From PVC group bacterium (GTDB lineage: Bacteria; Auribacterota; Erginobacteria; Erginobacterales; Erginobacteraceae), in the NCBI GenBank assembly GCA_003561965.1, contig PWXJ01000233.1, positions 1 to 43,836 of the forward strand: DNA of 43,836 nt. The letters run 5' to 3'. Below the pieces are notes generated by a model, which saw only the letters and a list, made by a program, of their open reading frames with translations, was not told the DNA's origin and searched no databases. Below are positions 18,323 through 25,886 of this stretch, one piece after another. Both the position numbers and the translations under genes were made by a program. How positions within the stretch are numbered: the first letter of the stretch is position 1; each line of letters opens with the position of its first letter.

Positions 18323-19192
18323 ATGACTGAACAGGAAGTCAGCCTGATCGATTTCATCCAGACGATTCGCGGAAACAAGAGACTTGTAATCGGTTTAACC
18401 CTGGTCTTCGTCCTGGCCGGGGTCGCCTACGCGGCCCTCGGCCGTCCGGCTGAATTCACGGCGCAAGGGATTATCCGGATCGGGCAGATTGCGGAGACGC
18501 AACAGGACCGCGTGATGGAGATAAAGCTGGCGGCCCCGGGATCGGTGGTTTCCGCCTGGAGTTCTCCCCAGGTATTGCTCGGTTTGACGGAAGAGCTGGA
18601 ACTCCGCTATATCCCCCCCACCGGCGCCTGGCGTTCCCCGGAGAGAATCAGGGACGTATTCAGCCTGGAAGTGATTCCACCGGCCCTGCCGGGGGAAAAA
18701 GCTGAATTGGTGAAAATATCCGTGATCTGGCGCGACCCGGATGACGCCGCGGAGCTGGCCGAGGCCGTGGGCGAGGCGATTATCACCGAGCATCGGGACA
18801 TTTTTGCCCGGATATACACCATCCGGAATGACCGCCGAAAGGAGCTGGAGGGGGAGATCGCTTCCCTGGCCGAGACCGTCGGCGTTATGGAGAAAACCCA
18901 GAGAAGGTTGGAAGAAAGCGCCGACACCTCCGCTCCGGAGGTGTTGCTCCTCCAGGCGAACCTGGAAGCGCGCCTCCGGCTGCTCAGCGAGCAGCGGGAT
19001 GAGCTTAATCTGCTCCGGTTCAAATTAAGCGAGATATTGACCTACCCCACGAATTTTCTCCAGCGGCCGGCCCCTCCCGCGGAACCCAATCCCCGGCGCC
19101 GCCCGCTGATTATCCTGGTCTCACTGATTCTGGGCCTGACCGTGGCCTCGGTGGCGGCGGTGGTCCGGGGAGCCCTGAAAGCCGGTCAATAA
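18323..19192 (+). CDS. Wzz/PCP-type polysaccharide chain-length determinant protein
   Basis: The 289-residue protein has a membrane segment at about residues 20-38, preceded by VSLIDFIQTIRGNKR, and a second at about 258-282. The region between is periplasmic, with coiled-coil potential around 165-230. This two-helix plan, with a Pro-rich stretch just before the second helix (PAPPAEPNPRRRP), is that of Wzz co-polymerases. There is no C-terminal tyrosine kinase, and none is seen elsewhere in the window. It has a good Shine-Dalgarno sequence (AAGGAG, 8 bases before ATG) and its own 96-base upstream gap. Likely controls the polymer length made by the Wzy-like protein. Confidence 0.85.
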   Translation: MTEQEVSLIDFIQTIRGNKRLVIGLTLVFVLAGVAYAALGRPAEFTAQGIIRIGQIAETQQDRVMEIKLAAPGSVVSAWSSPQVLLGLTEELELRYIPPTGAWRSPERIRDVFSLEVIPPALPGEKAELVKISVIWRDPDDAAELAEAVGEAIITEHRDIFARIYTIRNDRRKELEGEIASLAETVGVMEKTQRRLEESADTSAPEVLLLQANLEARLRLLSEQRDELNLLRFKLSEILTYPTNFLQRPAPPAEPNPRRRPLIILVSLILGLTVASVAAVVRGALKAGQ

Positions 19193-19239
19193 CGACTGCG
19201 GCCTCCGCCCGGTCCATCCGGGCCGTCGGCAGGGGAGGC

Positions 19240-20646
19240 TTACAGGTATCCCAGGGCTCGGAGTCGTTCGATCTCCCGCTGTTGAAACCGGATCTCTTCT
19301 CCGGCCGCCCCGCCCCGGATCTCCTCGGCCAGCTCCCGGTTTCTCCGGAGGCGGGACTCAAACTCCTTCTTCAGGCGGTCGAAGAGCGGGCCGGAGGTGA
19401 TCTCTCCCCGATGAGTCTCGGCGGGGTCGGTGACGAGGTCGAGGGCCACGGTCTGATCGGCGGCGGCGTTGTGGAGGAGCTTGACCCCGTCGCCCCGGAG
19501 AGCGTAGAGGGCCGGGGCGAGTTCGGCCAGGAGGAAGCGCTCTTCGGCCGGCGCCTCCCCGGCCAGGAGGGGGAGAAGGCTTATGCCCTGGACCGACGCC
19601 GGGGCGGGGATTCCCAGCCGGTCAAGAATGGTGGGAGCGATGTCGATGATCCCCGCCGGGGTCTCGATCAGGTCAACCTTTCTCTCCCCCTCCGGGAGGC
19701 GGACGACCAGCGGGACCCGGATCACCTCCTCGTAGAGGGTAAGGCGGTGGCCCTTGTTCCCGTGTTCGAAGAACTCCTGGCCGTGGTCGGATGTGACGAC
19801 GATCAGGGTCCGGTCGTAGACCCCCAGTTCCTTGAGTTTATTGAAGACCATCCCGAGGTGCTTATCGGTGAAGGCGATCTCCCCGTCGTAGAGGGCGATG
19901 ATCTGTTCCAGGTCTTCCGGGTCCATCCCCGGGTGGACCCGGTCGTTGTGGATGTAGTTCCTCCCGTCGATATCCCCTTCGTAGCCCGGGTTGAAGAGCC
20001 GGTCGTAGGGCGGCGGGGGGTCGTAGTCGTAGTGGGGGTCCCAGAAGTGGAGGAAGAGGAAGAAGGGCTCCGAGGCGTTCTCCTCCAGCCACTCCTCGGC
20101 CAGTTCGGCGATCCGGGGGCTGGTGGTCTCCCGGTGGACCCGGTCCCGCTCCTCCTCGCTGGGAAGGATGGTATCGACGAAGTCCTCCCGCTCGAAGTCG
20201 GTGTTGTGGTAGACCTCGAACCCCCGGTCGAAGCCGAAGGCCGGGTTCATATAGGGCGAGGTGCAGAAGGCGGCGGTCCGGTAGCCGGCTTCCTTGAGAA
20301 CCTCGGCCAGGGCGGGGACGGCCGGGTGGAGGCTGAACCCGTCGGTGGAGACCCCGTGGGCCGAGATCTCCATACCGGTGAAGAGGGAGATATGGGCGGG
20401 CAGGGTCCAGGAGGTGGTGCTGATGTGGTTGAGAAAGACCGTCCCCTCGCCGGCCAGCCGGTCGATCTCCGGGGTGGTCTCCCGTCCGTAGCCGTAACAC
20501 CCGAGGTGGTCCGCCCTCAGCGAGTCGATCGAGATCAAAAGGACGTTGACCGGCTCCGGCCCTTCCGTCGCCCTTCCGCAGCCGGCGGCCAATAAAAGGC
20601 CTCCGGCGAAGGCCGCGCCCAGGTATGATTTGATCCTGCTGCTCAT
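19240..20646 (-). CDS. Sulfatase-family lipoprotein with Thr at the nucleophile position
   Basis: This 468-residue protein starts with a lipoprotein signal (LLLAAGC, lipid-modified Cys23). The sulfatase fold follows, with ISIDSLRADHLGCYGY near 40 (metal ligand Asp41) and VVTSDHGQEFFEHGNKGHR near 260. At the place where active sulfatases have C/S-x-P-x-R, it reads T81-L-P-A-H85. It therefore cannot form formylglycine, and a phosphohydrolase or phosphotransferase role, or an unusual hydrolase, is likelier than a classical sulfatase. The ATG at 20646 is preferred; the frame extends to a GTG at 20697, but that part is made of a repeat array. It is convergent with wzz, with 47 bases between. Confidence 0.82.
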   Translation of the reverse strand: MSSRIKSYLGAAFAGGLLLAAGCGRATEGPEPVNVLLISIDSLRADHLGCYGYGRETTPEIDRLAGEGTVFLNHISTTSWTLPAHISLFTGMEISAHGVSTDGFSLHPAVPALAEVLKEAGYRTAAFCTSPYMNPAFGFDRGFEVYHNTDFEREDFVDTILPSEEERDRVHRETTSPRIAELAEEWLEENASEPFFLFLHFWDPHYDYDPPPPYDRLFNPGYEGDIDGRNYIHNDRVHPGMDPEDLEQIIALYDGEIAFTDKHLGMVFNKLKELGVYDRTLIVVTSDHGQEFFEHGNKGHRLTLYEEVIRVPLVVRLPEGERKVDLIETPAGIIDIAPTILDRLGIPAPASVQGISLLPLLAGEAPAEERFLLAELAPALYALRGDGVKLLHNAAADQTVALDLVTDPAETHRGEITSGPLFDRLKKEFESRLRRNRELAEEIRGGAAGEEIRFQQREIERLRALGYL

Positions 20647-20680
20647 TATCCGGATGACGCTTTTACTTTCCACCAAGGTG

Positions 20681-20769
20681 CTCTGCTCACTGCTCACTGC
20701 TTACTGATTACTATTCCCTATTCCCTATTCCCCATTCCCCATTCCCCATTCCCCATTCCCCATTTTCCC
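20681..20769 (-). repeat. Heptamer tandem repeat array, second copy (inverted)
   Basis: Read on the minus strand this is GGGGAAT repeated about five times, then AGGGAAT twice, then AGTAATCAGTAAGCAGTGAGCAG. It is the same order and junction as the array at 2953-3038. It lies just upstream of the sulfatase-family lipoprotein gene and in the gap before gtrA. Its edge creates a false GTG start for the lipoprotein. Confidence 0.9.
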
Positions 20770-20863
20770 TTGCCCCCTCCCGCGCCTTCTGCTTTACTTT
20801 TCTCCCTCGTTACCTGCCTCACCATAACCTATCCAAGACTTTCTGGCAACCCGGACCGTTCAC

Positions 20864-21358
20864 GTGAAAGCGATTCTCCGGCAGTTCAAGGGGCAGAACC
20901 ACGGCCACCTGGTTCAGTTCGTCAAGTACGCCCTGGCCGGCGGGGTCGCCACGGCAGTCCATATCAGTATTTTTTACTTTCTCTCGATCATCGTCCTCCC
21001 GGCGTTGGAGGCCGGGGACCCGGTCGGCGGTATCCTCAATATCCCCCTGCCGGATCTGGCCGAGGGGGTCCGGGCCCGTAACGCCACCATCAACAACCTG
21101 GCGGCTTTTATGATCTCCAACTTCGTGGTCTACCAGATCAATATCCACTGGGTCTTCGAGGCCGGCCGCCACAACCGCTGGGTGGAGCTGGGGATGTTCT
21201 ACCTGGTGGCCGGGGCCAGCGTCATCATCGGCACCGGACTGATGGCTTTTCTCATCGCCTCCCGGGGCCTGAGCACCACCGTCGCTTTCGGGGCCAATGT
21301 CTTCGTCGCCCTGGCGATGAACTATGCCGCCCGGAAGTTCTTTATCTTCAAGGGATAA
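20864..21358 (+). CDS. GtrA family membrane protein
   Basis: The 164-residue protein has four hydrophobic segments and the GtrA signatures: FVKYALAGGVATAVHISIFYFL at the start, NNLAAFMISNFVVYQINIHWVF in the middle, and MNYAARKFFIFKG at the end. GtrA-like proteins are thought to move undecaprenyl-linked sugars across the membrane or assist cell-surface glycosylation. The insert ALEAGDPVGG...RARN between helices 1 and 2 is longer than usual. The start is GTG at 20864 without a clear Shine-Dalgarno sequence. It is alone between the repeat array and the BMC promoter region. Confidence 0.88.
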   Translation: MKAILRQFKGQNHGHLVQFVKYALAGGVATAVHISIFYFLSIIVLPALEAGDPVGGILNIPLPDLAEGVRARNATINNLAAFMISNFVVYQINIHWVFEAGRHNRWVELGMFYLVAGASVIIGTGLMAFLIASRGLSTTVAFGANVFVALAMNYAARKFFIFKG

Positions 21359-21370
21359 TTTTCCCTTCGG

Positions 21371-21400
21371 GAAATTCTCCCGGAAATTTCTTCTCTTTTT
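21371..21400 (+). terminator. Candidate terminator after gtrA
   Basis: GAAATT (21371-21376) pairs with AATTTC (21385-21390), followed by TTCTCTTTTT. A competing hairpin, TTTCCC-TTC-GGGAAA at 21360-21374, shares bases with it. The stem is AT-rich, so strength is uncertain. Confidence 0.4.
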
Positions 21401-21464
21401 CAGAGAAAAATAATATATAAAGTATAAAAAAGTATAATCTATCCGTTATCTTATGGTTTTTTTC

Positions 21465-21493
21465 TTGACTTGTTGACTGCCGGAGGTTATTAC
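21465..21493 (+). promoter_or_regulatory. Candidate promoter of the BMC operon
   Basis: TTGACT (-35, 21465-21470) and TATTAC (-10, 21488-21493) are exactly 17 bases apart, downstream of a strongly AT-rich stretch (21398-21460). Transcription would begin near 21500, 46 bases before the first shell gene. Assigned by consensus match. Confidence 0.55.
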
Positions 21494-21525
21494 TGGCAGC
21501 TCAAGCTAACCTTGTCCCCAACAAT

Positions 21526-21540
21526 TATCCTGGGAGGATA
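21526..21540 (+). promoter_or_regulatory. Hairpin enclosing the Shine-Dalgarno sequence of the first shell gene
   Basis: TATCCT-GGG-AGGATA is a perfect 6-base inverted repeat with a 3-base loop. The ribosome-binding sequence GGGAGGA is in its loop and right arm, ending about 8 bases before the ATG at 21547. Pairing would hide the site, giving possible translational control. Confidence 0.45.
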
Positions 21541-21546
21541 GAGATT

Positions 21547-22182
21547 ATGGAGAAAGTTCAGCTCCGAACTTACATTTTTCTCGACAGTATGCAGCCGCAG
21601 TTCGCTTCCTTTGTCGCCTCGGCGGCCAAGGGGTTCCAACCCCTGCCGGGGATGGCGGCCTGCTACGTCGAGGTGGCGCCGGGGATGGCGATCAACGAGG
21701 TGATGGACGTCGCCCTCAAGGCCACCGAGGTCAAGCCGGCCCTGATGATCGTCGAGCGGGCCTACGGGCTGCTCGAGGTCCATTCCTTCTCCCAGGCCAA
21801 CGTCCGGGAGGCGGGGAAGGCGATCCTCGACGCCCTGGGCCTGAAAGAGGAACAGCGGATGAAGCCGAAGGCGGTCGCCACCCAGATCATCCGCAAGGTC
21901 GACGCCCACCAGGCCCAGCTGATCAACCGCAACCGCTCCGGCTCGATGCTCCTGGCCGACCAGACCCTCTACATCCTGGAGACCGACCCGGCCGGCTACG
22001 CCGTCCTGGCGGCCAACGAGGCGGAGAAGGCGGCCAACATCACCCTGATCGAGGTCCGGCCCTTCGGCCGTTACGGCCGGCTCTACCTCGGCGGGGAGGA
22101 GCGGGACATTATGGTCGGGAGCGAGGCGGCCCTGTCGGCGATCAACGCCGTCACCGGGGTCCAGCCGAGCAAGGGCGAGTAA
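21547..22182 (+). CDS. Permuted tandem-domain BMC shell protein (BMC-T, double-stacking type)
   Basis: The 211-residue protein contains two BMC folds. The usual order starts at about residue 37 (ACYVEVAPGMAINEVMDVALKATEV) and again near 143 (LYILETDPAGYAVLAANEAEKAANITLIEV). Each is preceded by a strand-helix element normally found at the C-terminus (LRTYIFLDSMQPQFASFV; KAVATQIIRKVDAHQAQLINR), so both are circularly permuted. Sequence style matches the BMC-T2/T3 proteins of Haliangium ochraceum, which stack as trimer pairs with gated pores. It should form pseudohexameric facet tiles for large substrates or cofactors. It is first in the operon, with the GGGAGGA ribosome site inside a hairpin. 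Confidence 0.9.
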   Translation: MEKVQLRTYIFLDSMQPQFASFVASAAKGFQPLPGMAACYVEVAPGMAINEVMDVALKATEVKPALMIVERAYGLLEVHSFSQANVREAGKAILDALGLKEEQRMKPKAVATQIIRKVDAHQAQLINRNRSGSMLLADQTLYILETDPAGYAVLAANEAEKAANITLIEVRPFGRYGRLYLGGEERDIMVGSEAALSAINAVTGVQPSKGE

Positions 22183-22211
22183 ACCGGAACCAGCTTATTT
22201 GAGCAGCAACC

Positions 22212-22234
22212 TAAATTTTCCCCGGGAAAATTTA
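22212..22234. promoter_or_regulatory. Palindrome directly upstream of the BMC-H ribosome-binding site
   Basis: TAAATTTTCCC and GGGAAAATTTA form an 11-base inverted repeat around one central base. It is followed immediately by AAAAGGAGG and the BMC-H start. There is no T-tract, so it may be an operator or an RNA-stabilising 5' stem for the most abundant shell protein. Confidence 0.55.
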
Positions 22235-22250
22235 AAAGGAGGAAAGAGAG

Positions 22251-22544
22251 ATGGCTGAAGCATTGGGTATGATCGAGACGAAAGGGTTCGCGGCGATGGT
22301 CGAGGCTTCCGACGCGATGGTCAAGGCGGCCAAGGTCGAGCTGGTCAGCTACGAGCGGATCGGCGGCGGCTACGTGACCGCCATCGTCCGGGGCGACGTC
22401 GCCGCCTGTAAGGCTTCGGTGGAAGCCGGCGCCCGGGGCGCGGAGAAGGTCGGGGAGCTGATCTCCGTCCACGTCATCCCGCGTCCGCACGTGAACATCG
22501 ACCGGGTGCTCCCGCTGGGACGCGCTCCCCAGAAAGGCAAGTAA
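22251..22544 (+). CDS. BMC-H hexameric shell protein (PduA/EutM/CcmK-like)
   Basis: This 97-residue single BMC domain protein begins [29 protein letters not shown] and ends [13 protein letters not shown], the classic facet-forming hexamer. The pore loop reads RIGGGYVT; the serine that lines the PduA pore is replaced by glycine, which should give a slightly wider, less polar opening. It has the best ribosome-binding site of the locus (AAAAGGAGG, 8 bases before ATG) and a palindrome just upstream, consistent with high expression. The only BMC-H gene in the window. Confidence 0.96.
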   Translation: MAEALGMIETKGFAAMVEASDAMVKAAKVELVSYERIGGGYVTAIVRGDVAACKASVEAGARGAEKVGELISVHVIPRPHVNIDRVLPLGRAPQKGK

Positions 22545-22562
22545 AACATCCCGGGGGGCGTT

Positions 22563-22868
22563 ATGCTCTTAGCCAAGATCCGCGGGACGCTGGTCTCCAG
22601 CCAGAAGGTGGAGTCCCTGGAAGGGCTGAAGTTCTTCGTCTGCGAACAGCTGGATATCAGCGGTAAGCCCCTGGGCAAGTATATCGTGGCCGCCGACTCG
22701 GTCGGCGCCGGGGTGGGGGAGGTGGTGCTTTACGTGACCGGCAGCTGCGGCCGTTACACCGCCGCCACCGCCGACCGCCCCTGCGACGCCACGATAATGG
22801 CGATCGTCGATACCCTGGAAGTCGACGGCCGGGCGGTTTACGAGAAGTCGACCGATACCGGGACCTGA
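22563..22868 (+). CDS. BMC-P pentameric vertex protein (EutN/CcmL/PduN family)
   Basis: This 101-residue protein starts MLLAKIRGTLVSSQKVESLEGLKFFVCEQLD and has the conserved VGEVVLYVTGSCGRY and DATIMAIVDTLEV strands of the beta-barrel pentamers that cap shell vertices. Only one BMC-P gene is present, enough for twelve vertices. The stop codon lies inside the left arm of a terminator-like hairpin. Spaced 18 bases after the BMC-H gene, with GGGGGGCG ahead of the ATG. Confidence 0.95.
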   Translation: MLLAKIRGTLVSSQKVESLEGLKFFVCEQLDISGKPLGKYIVAADSVGAGVGEVVLYVTGSCGRYTAATADRPCDATIMAIVDTLEVDGRAVYEKSTDTGT

Positions 22869-22903
22869 CCCTCTCGGGGGTTAGGTCCCGGTTCTGTCTT
22901 TTT
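22860..22903 (+). terminator. Terminator-like hairpin between shell genes and enzyme genes
   Basis: GGGACCTGACCC (22860-22871) pairs with GGGTTAGGTCCC (22878-22889) with one G-U pair and a 6-base loop. TGTCTTTTTG follows. It overlaps the last codons of the BMC-P gene. As an intrinsic terminator it would let only part of the transcripts reach the downstream enzymes. Confidence 0.75.
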
Positions 22904-22930
22904 GTAGGGGCAAGGCACGCCTTGCCCCCA
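22904..22930. repeat. Palindromic repeat (GTAGGGGCAAGG arms), second copy
   Basis: GTAGGGGCAAGG is followed by a 4-base loop and CCTTGCCCCCA, a near-perfect match to the element at 54-81. It directly follows the terminator-like hairpin in the BMC locus. The right arm has decayed at its last bases. Confidence 0.8.
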
Positions 22931-23003
22931 AAGGGATCGAAGGCCCCGCCGAGGCGATACATCATTAATTAATCATTATAAAACTAATTGTTGAGGAATG
23001 ATT

Positions 23004-24455
23004 ATGTCCCCAGAACCGCCCCCGATCAGCGAGGAACAGGTCAGGTCAATCGTCCAGTCGGTGGTCGCCCGGCTGGCCGGCAAGGATTCCGGGGATACCG
23101 GCGCCCCGGTCTCCCCGGTCGAACTCGGCGACGGGGTCTATTCCGGGATCGAGGAGGCGATCGCCGCCGCCGCCGCCGCCCAGAAGAAATTGATGTCCCT
23201 CAACCTCTCGGTCCGGGAGAAGATGATCGAGGCGATGCGGCAGGCCGGGCGGGATAACGCCGAGAAGATCTCCCGGCTGGCCTTCTCCGAGACCGGGATG
23301 GGGAAGGTGGAGTCGAAGATCCAGAAGAACCTGCTGGTCTCCAACAAGCCCCCGGGGCTGGAGGATCTCCAGCCGACCGCCTGGACCGGCGACCACGGCC
23401 TGACCCTGGTCGAGCGGGCCCCCTACGGCCTGATTGGGGCGATCATCCCCTCGACCAATCCGACCTCGACCGTGATCTGCAACTCGATCGGGATGGTCGC
23501 CGCCGGCAATGCCGTGATCTTCGGCCCCCACCCCTCGGCCAAGGTCTGCTCCCTGACGATGATCCAGATCCTCAACCGGGCGATCGTCGCCGCCGGCGGC
23601 CCGCCCGACCTGCTGGTGGCGATCCGGGAACCCTCGATCGAGGCCGCCGGGAAGATGATGAAGCACCCGGCGGTCCGGCTGCTGGTGGTCACCGGCGGCC
23701 CCGGGGTGGTCAGGGCGGCGATGAAGTCGGGGAAGAAGGTGGTCGCCGCCGGTCCCGGCAACCCCCCGGTGGTGGTCGACGCCACCGCCGATATCGTCCG
23801 GGCCGGCCGCTATATCGTCGAAGGGGCCTCCTTCGACAACAACATCGTCTGCGTCTGCGAGAAGGAGATCTTCGCGGTCGAAGAGATCGCCGACCGTTTG
23901 AAGGCCGAACTGATCAAGAACGGCGCCTACGAACTGAACAGGAAGCAGACCGAGGAGCTGACGAAAGTGGTGATCGCCCAGCTTCCGGGGCCGGAATGCG
24001 AGGAGGGGGCGCCGAACAAGAAGTTCGTCGGCCGCCCGCCGAAGGTGATCCTCAAGGAGATCGGGATCGAGGTCGGCGACGAGGTGAAGATCGTCCTGGC
24101 CGAGGTCGGGGCCGACCACCCCCTGGTCCTGGTCGAGCAGCTGATGCCGGTGATCCCCTTCGTCCGGGTCCCCGACGTCGATACCGCGATCCGGCTGGCG
24201 ATCGAGGTCGAACACGGGTTCCGCCACTCGATGTATATGTACTCCCGCGACGTGGAGAAGCTCTCCAAGATGGCCCGGGAATGCAACTCCTCGATCTTCG
24301 TCAAGAACGGTCCCTGCTACACCGGGCTCGGCCACGGCGGCCAGGGGTACACCTCCTTCAGCATCGCCAGCCCCACCGGGGAAGGCCTGACCAAGGCCTC
24401 CGACTTCACCCGGGAACGCCGCTGCGTCCTGATCGACTACTTCCGAATCGTTTAA
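23004..24455 (+). CDS. CoA-acylating aldehyde dehydrogenase, BMC-targeted (PduP-like)
   Basis: This enzyme oxidises an aldehyde to an acyl-CoA with NAD+ and free CoA; with the aldolase downstream the likely substrate is L-lactaldehyde. The 483-residue protein has GLIGAIIPSTNPTST, VIFGPHPSAK and the catalytic FDNNIVCVCEKE, with the nucleophile at about Cys283. Residues 7-24 (ISEEQVRSIVQSVVARLAG) form an amphipathic helix, followed by a Pro/Gly-rich linker, as in the PduP encapsulation peptide. The ATG at 23004 has GAGG at proper spacing; an ATG at 22998 is too close to it. First gene after the terminator-like hairpin and palindrome, so it may have its own promoter in 22931-23000, though I cannot define one. 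Confidence 0.94.
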   Translation: MSPEPPPISEEQVRSIVQSVVARLAGKDSGDTGAPVSPVELGDGVYSGIEEAIAAAAAAQKKLMSLNLSVREKMIEAMRQAGRDNAEKISRLAFSETGMGKVESKIQKNLLVSNKPPGLEDLQPTAWTGDHGLTLVERAPYGLIGAIIPSTNPTSTVICNSIGMVAAGNAVIFGPHPSAKVCSLTMIQILNRAIVAAGGPPDLLVAIREPSIEAAGKMMKHPAVRLLVVTGGPGVVRAAMKSGKKVVAAGPGNPPVVVDATADIVRAGRYIVEGASFDNNIVCVCEKEIFAVEEIADRLKAELIKNGAYELNRKQTEELTKVVIAQLPGPECEEGAPNKKFVGRPPKVILKEIGIEVGDEVKIVLAEVGADHPLVLVEQLMPVIPFVRVPDVDTAIRLAIEVEHGFRHSMYMYSRDVEKLSKMARECNSSIFVKNGPCYTGLGHGGQGYTSFSIASPTGEGLTKASDFTRERRCVLIDYFRIV

Positions 24456-24545
24456 ATTCGCCGTTGGCGGGTTTGAACCGGGGGGGACGCCTGCCCCCGC
24501 CGGGGTTCCCGGCATCCGCCCCGTCCGATAACAGGCCGTTGCCCA

Positions 24546-25886
24546 GTGAGCGCGAAAGCCGATAATTTAGTCGAGAAGGTCCGCCGGGCCGGGGTGGTCG
24601 GGGCGGGGGGGGCCGGTTTCCCGACCTGGAAGAAGATCGACGCCCGGGTGGAGACGGTGATCGTCAACGGGGCCGAGTGCGAGCCGCTGCTGCGCAACGA
24701 CCAGCAGGTGATGGCCGCCCGGGCCTCCGAGATGGTCCGGGGGCTGGCGCTGACGATGGCGGCCACCGGGGCCTCCCGGGGCGTGATCGCCCTGAAGAAG
24801 AAATACACCACCGCCATCGCCGCCCTGGAGGGAGAGATCGCCGGCGAGGAGGGGATCTCCCTCCACCTTCTGGACAGCGTCTACCCGGCCGGCGACGAGT
24901 TCGTCCTGGTTTACGAGGTGACCGGGAAGGTGATCCCACCCGGGGAGATCCCCCTCAAGGTCGGGGTCCTGGTCAGCAACGTCGAGACCTTCGTCAACAT
25001 CTCCGCCGCCGAGCGGGGAGAACCGGTGATCACCCGCTGCCTGACGGTGACCGGGGCGGTCCGGGAAGCCAAGACCCTCTTCCTCCCGGTCGGGACCACC
25101 CTGGAGGCGGCGGTGAACCTGGCCGGCGGGGCGACGGTCGAGGACTGGACCATCGTCACCGGGGGTCCGATGATGGGGGAGGCGGTCGCCGACCCCCGGG
25201 TCCCCCTGACCAAGACCACCTCGGCGGTGATCGTCCTGCCTTCCGGACACCCGGTGGTCACCCGGAAGACCGCTTCGCTGGAGTTCGACATCCGGATCAC
25301 CCAGGCCATCTGCTGCCAGTGCGACTACTGCACCCTGGTCTGCCCCCGGGCGCTTCTCGGGCACAACTTCAAGCCCCACATCGTGATGCGCCAGGTGGCG
25401 ATGGGACTGCCGATCCCCGGCTCCCCCGGGGTCAGCTCCGCTGCCCAGTGCTGCAACTGCGACCTCTGCGGGGTCTATTCCTGCCCGATGTACCTCCCGA
25501 TCGGCCGGCTGAACAAGCAGGTGGCCGGGAGGATGAAGGAGTGGGAATGGGAGCCGGCGCCCCGGCTGGAGAGTTACCGCCCCTCGCCGCTGCGGGAGTA
25601 CAGCCTGATCCCGGTCTCCCGGCTGACCGCCCGCCTGGGGCTGGAGGCTTATGACCGTCCCGCGCCCCTGGAGGAGACGGATTATTCGCCTCCCCGGGTC
25701 GAGATCCCGCTCAAGCAGGGGATCGGCCGCCCGGCCGAGCCGGTGGTCGGGGAGGGAGACCGGGTCCGGAAGGGGCAGCTGATCGCCGACCTCGAACCGG
25801 GGACGATGGGCGCCACCTCCCACGCCTCGATCGCCGGAAAAATCGAAAAAGTCACCCCGGAGTCGATAACCATCGCCGCCTCCTGA
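24546..25886 (+). CDS. pduS: PduS-like NADH-oxidising flavin/iron-sulfur protein (RnfC family)
   Basis: The 446-residue protein has the full PduS layout. It runs from an N-terminal flavin/NADH domain (VVGAGGAGFPTWKK, VNGAECEPLL), through an SLBB region near 165-240, to two 4Fe-4S motifs (CCQCDYCTLVCP near 257 and CCNCDLCGVYSCP near 302) and a C-terminal RnfC-like barrel (LKQGIGRPAEPVVGEGDRV). PduS was described as a cobalamin reductase that also contacts the shell protein PduT. No B12-dependent enzyme or adenosyltransferase is encoded here, so electron transfer from NADH to the shell iron-sulfur protein is the likelier job. The start is GTG at 24546; there is no clear ribosome site after a 90-base gap. 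The PduT homolog follows. Confidence 0.92.
   Translation: MSAKADNLVEKVRRAGVVGAGGAGFPTWKKIDARVETVIVNGAECEPLLRNDQQVMAARASEMVRGLALTMAATGASRGVIALKKKYTTAIAALEGEIAGEEGISLHLLDSVYPAGDEFVLVYEVTGKVIPPGEIPLKVGVLVSNVETFVNISAAERGEPVITRCLTVTGAVREAKTLFLPVGTTLEAAVNLAGGATVEDWTIVTGGPMMGEAVADPRVPLTKTTSAVIVLPSGHPVVTRKTASLEFDIRITQAICCQCDYCTLVCPRALLGHNFKPHIVMRQVAMGLPIPGSPGVSSAAQCCNCDLCGVYSCPMYLPIGRLNKQVAGRMKEWEWEPAPRLESYRPSPLREYSLIPVSRLTARLGLEAYDRPAPLEETDYSPPRVEIPLKQGIGRPAEPVVGEGDRVRKGQLIADLEPGTMGATSHASIAGKIEKVTPESITIAAS

Noticed and set aside
19282-20595. A 437-codon plus-strand frame opposite the sulfatase-family gene
   Set aside because: Low-complexity Gly/Val/Glu-rich translation; the minus-strand protein has a lipobox and conserved metal motifs.
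20647-20697. Longer N-terminus of the sulfatase-family lipoprotein from GTG at 20697
   Set aside because: The added residues come from the repeat array and would displace the lipoprotein signal from the N-terminus.
24546-25886. Cobalamin reductase for a B12-dependent diol dehydratase
   Set aside because: No dehydratase, reactivase or adenosyltransferase gene is in the locus; the aldolase supplies the aldehyde instead.
24546-25886. RnfC of a membrane Rnf complex
   Set aside because: No rnfA, B, D, E or G neighbours; a PduT-type shell gene follows and the C-terminal arrangement is that of PduS.
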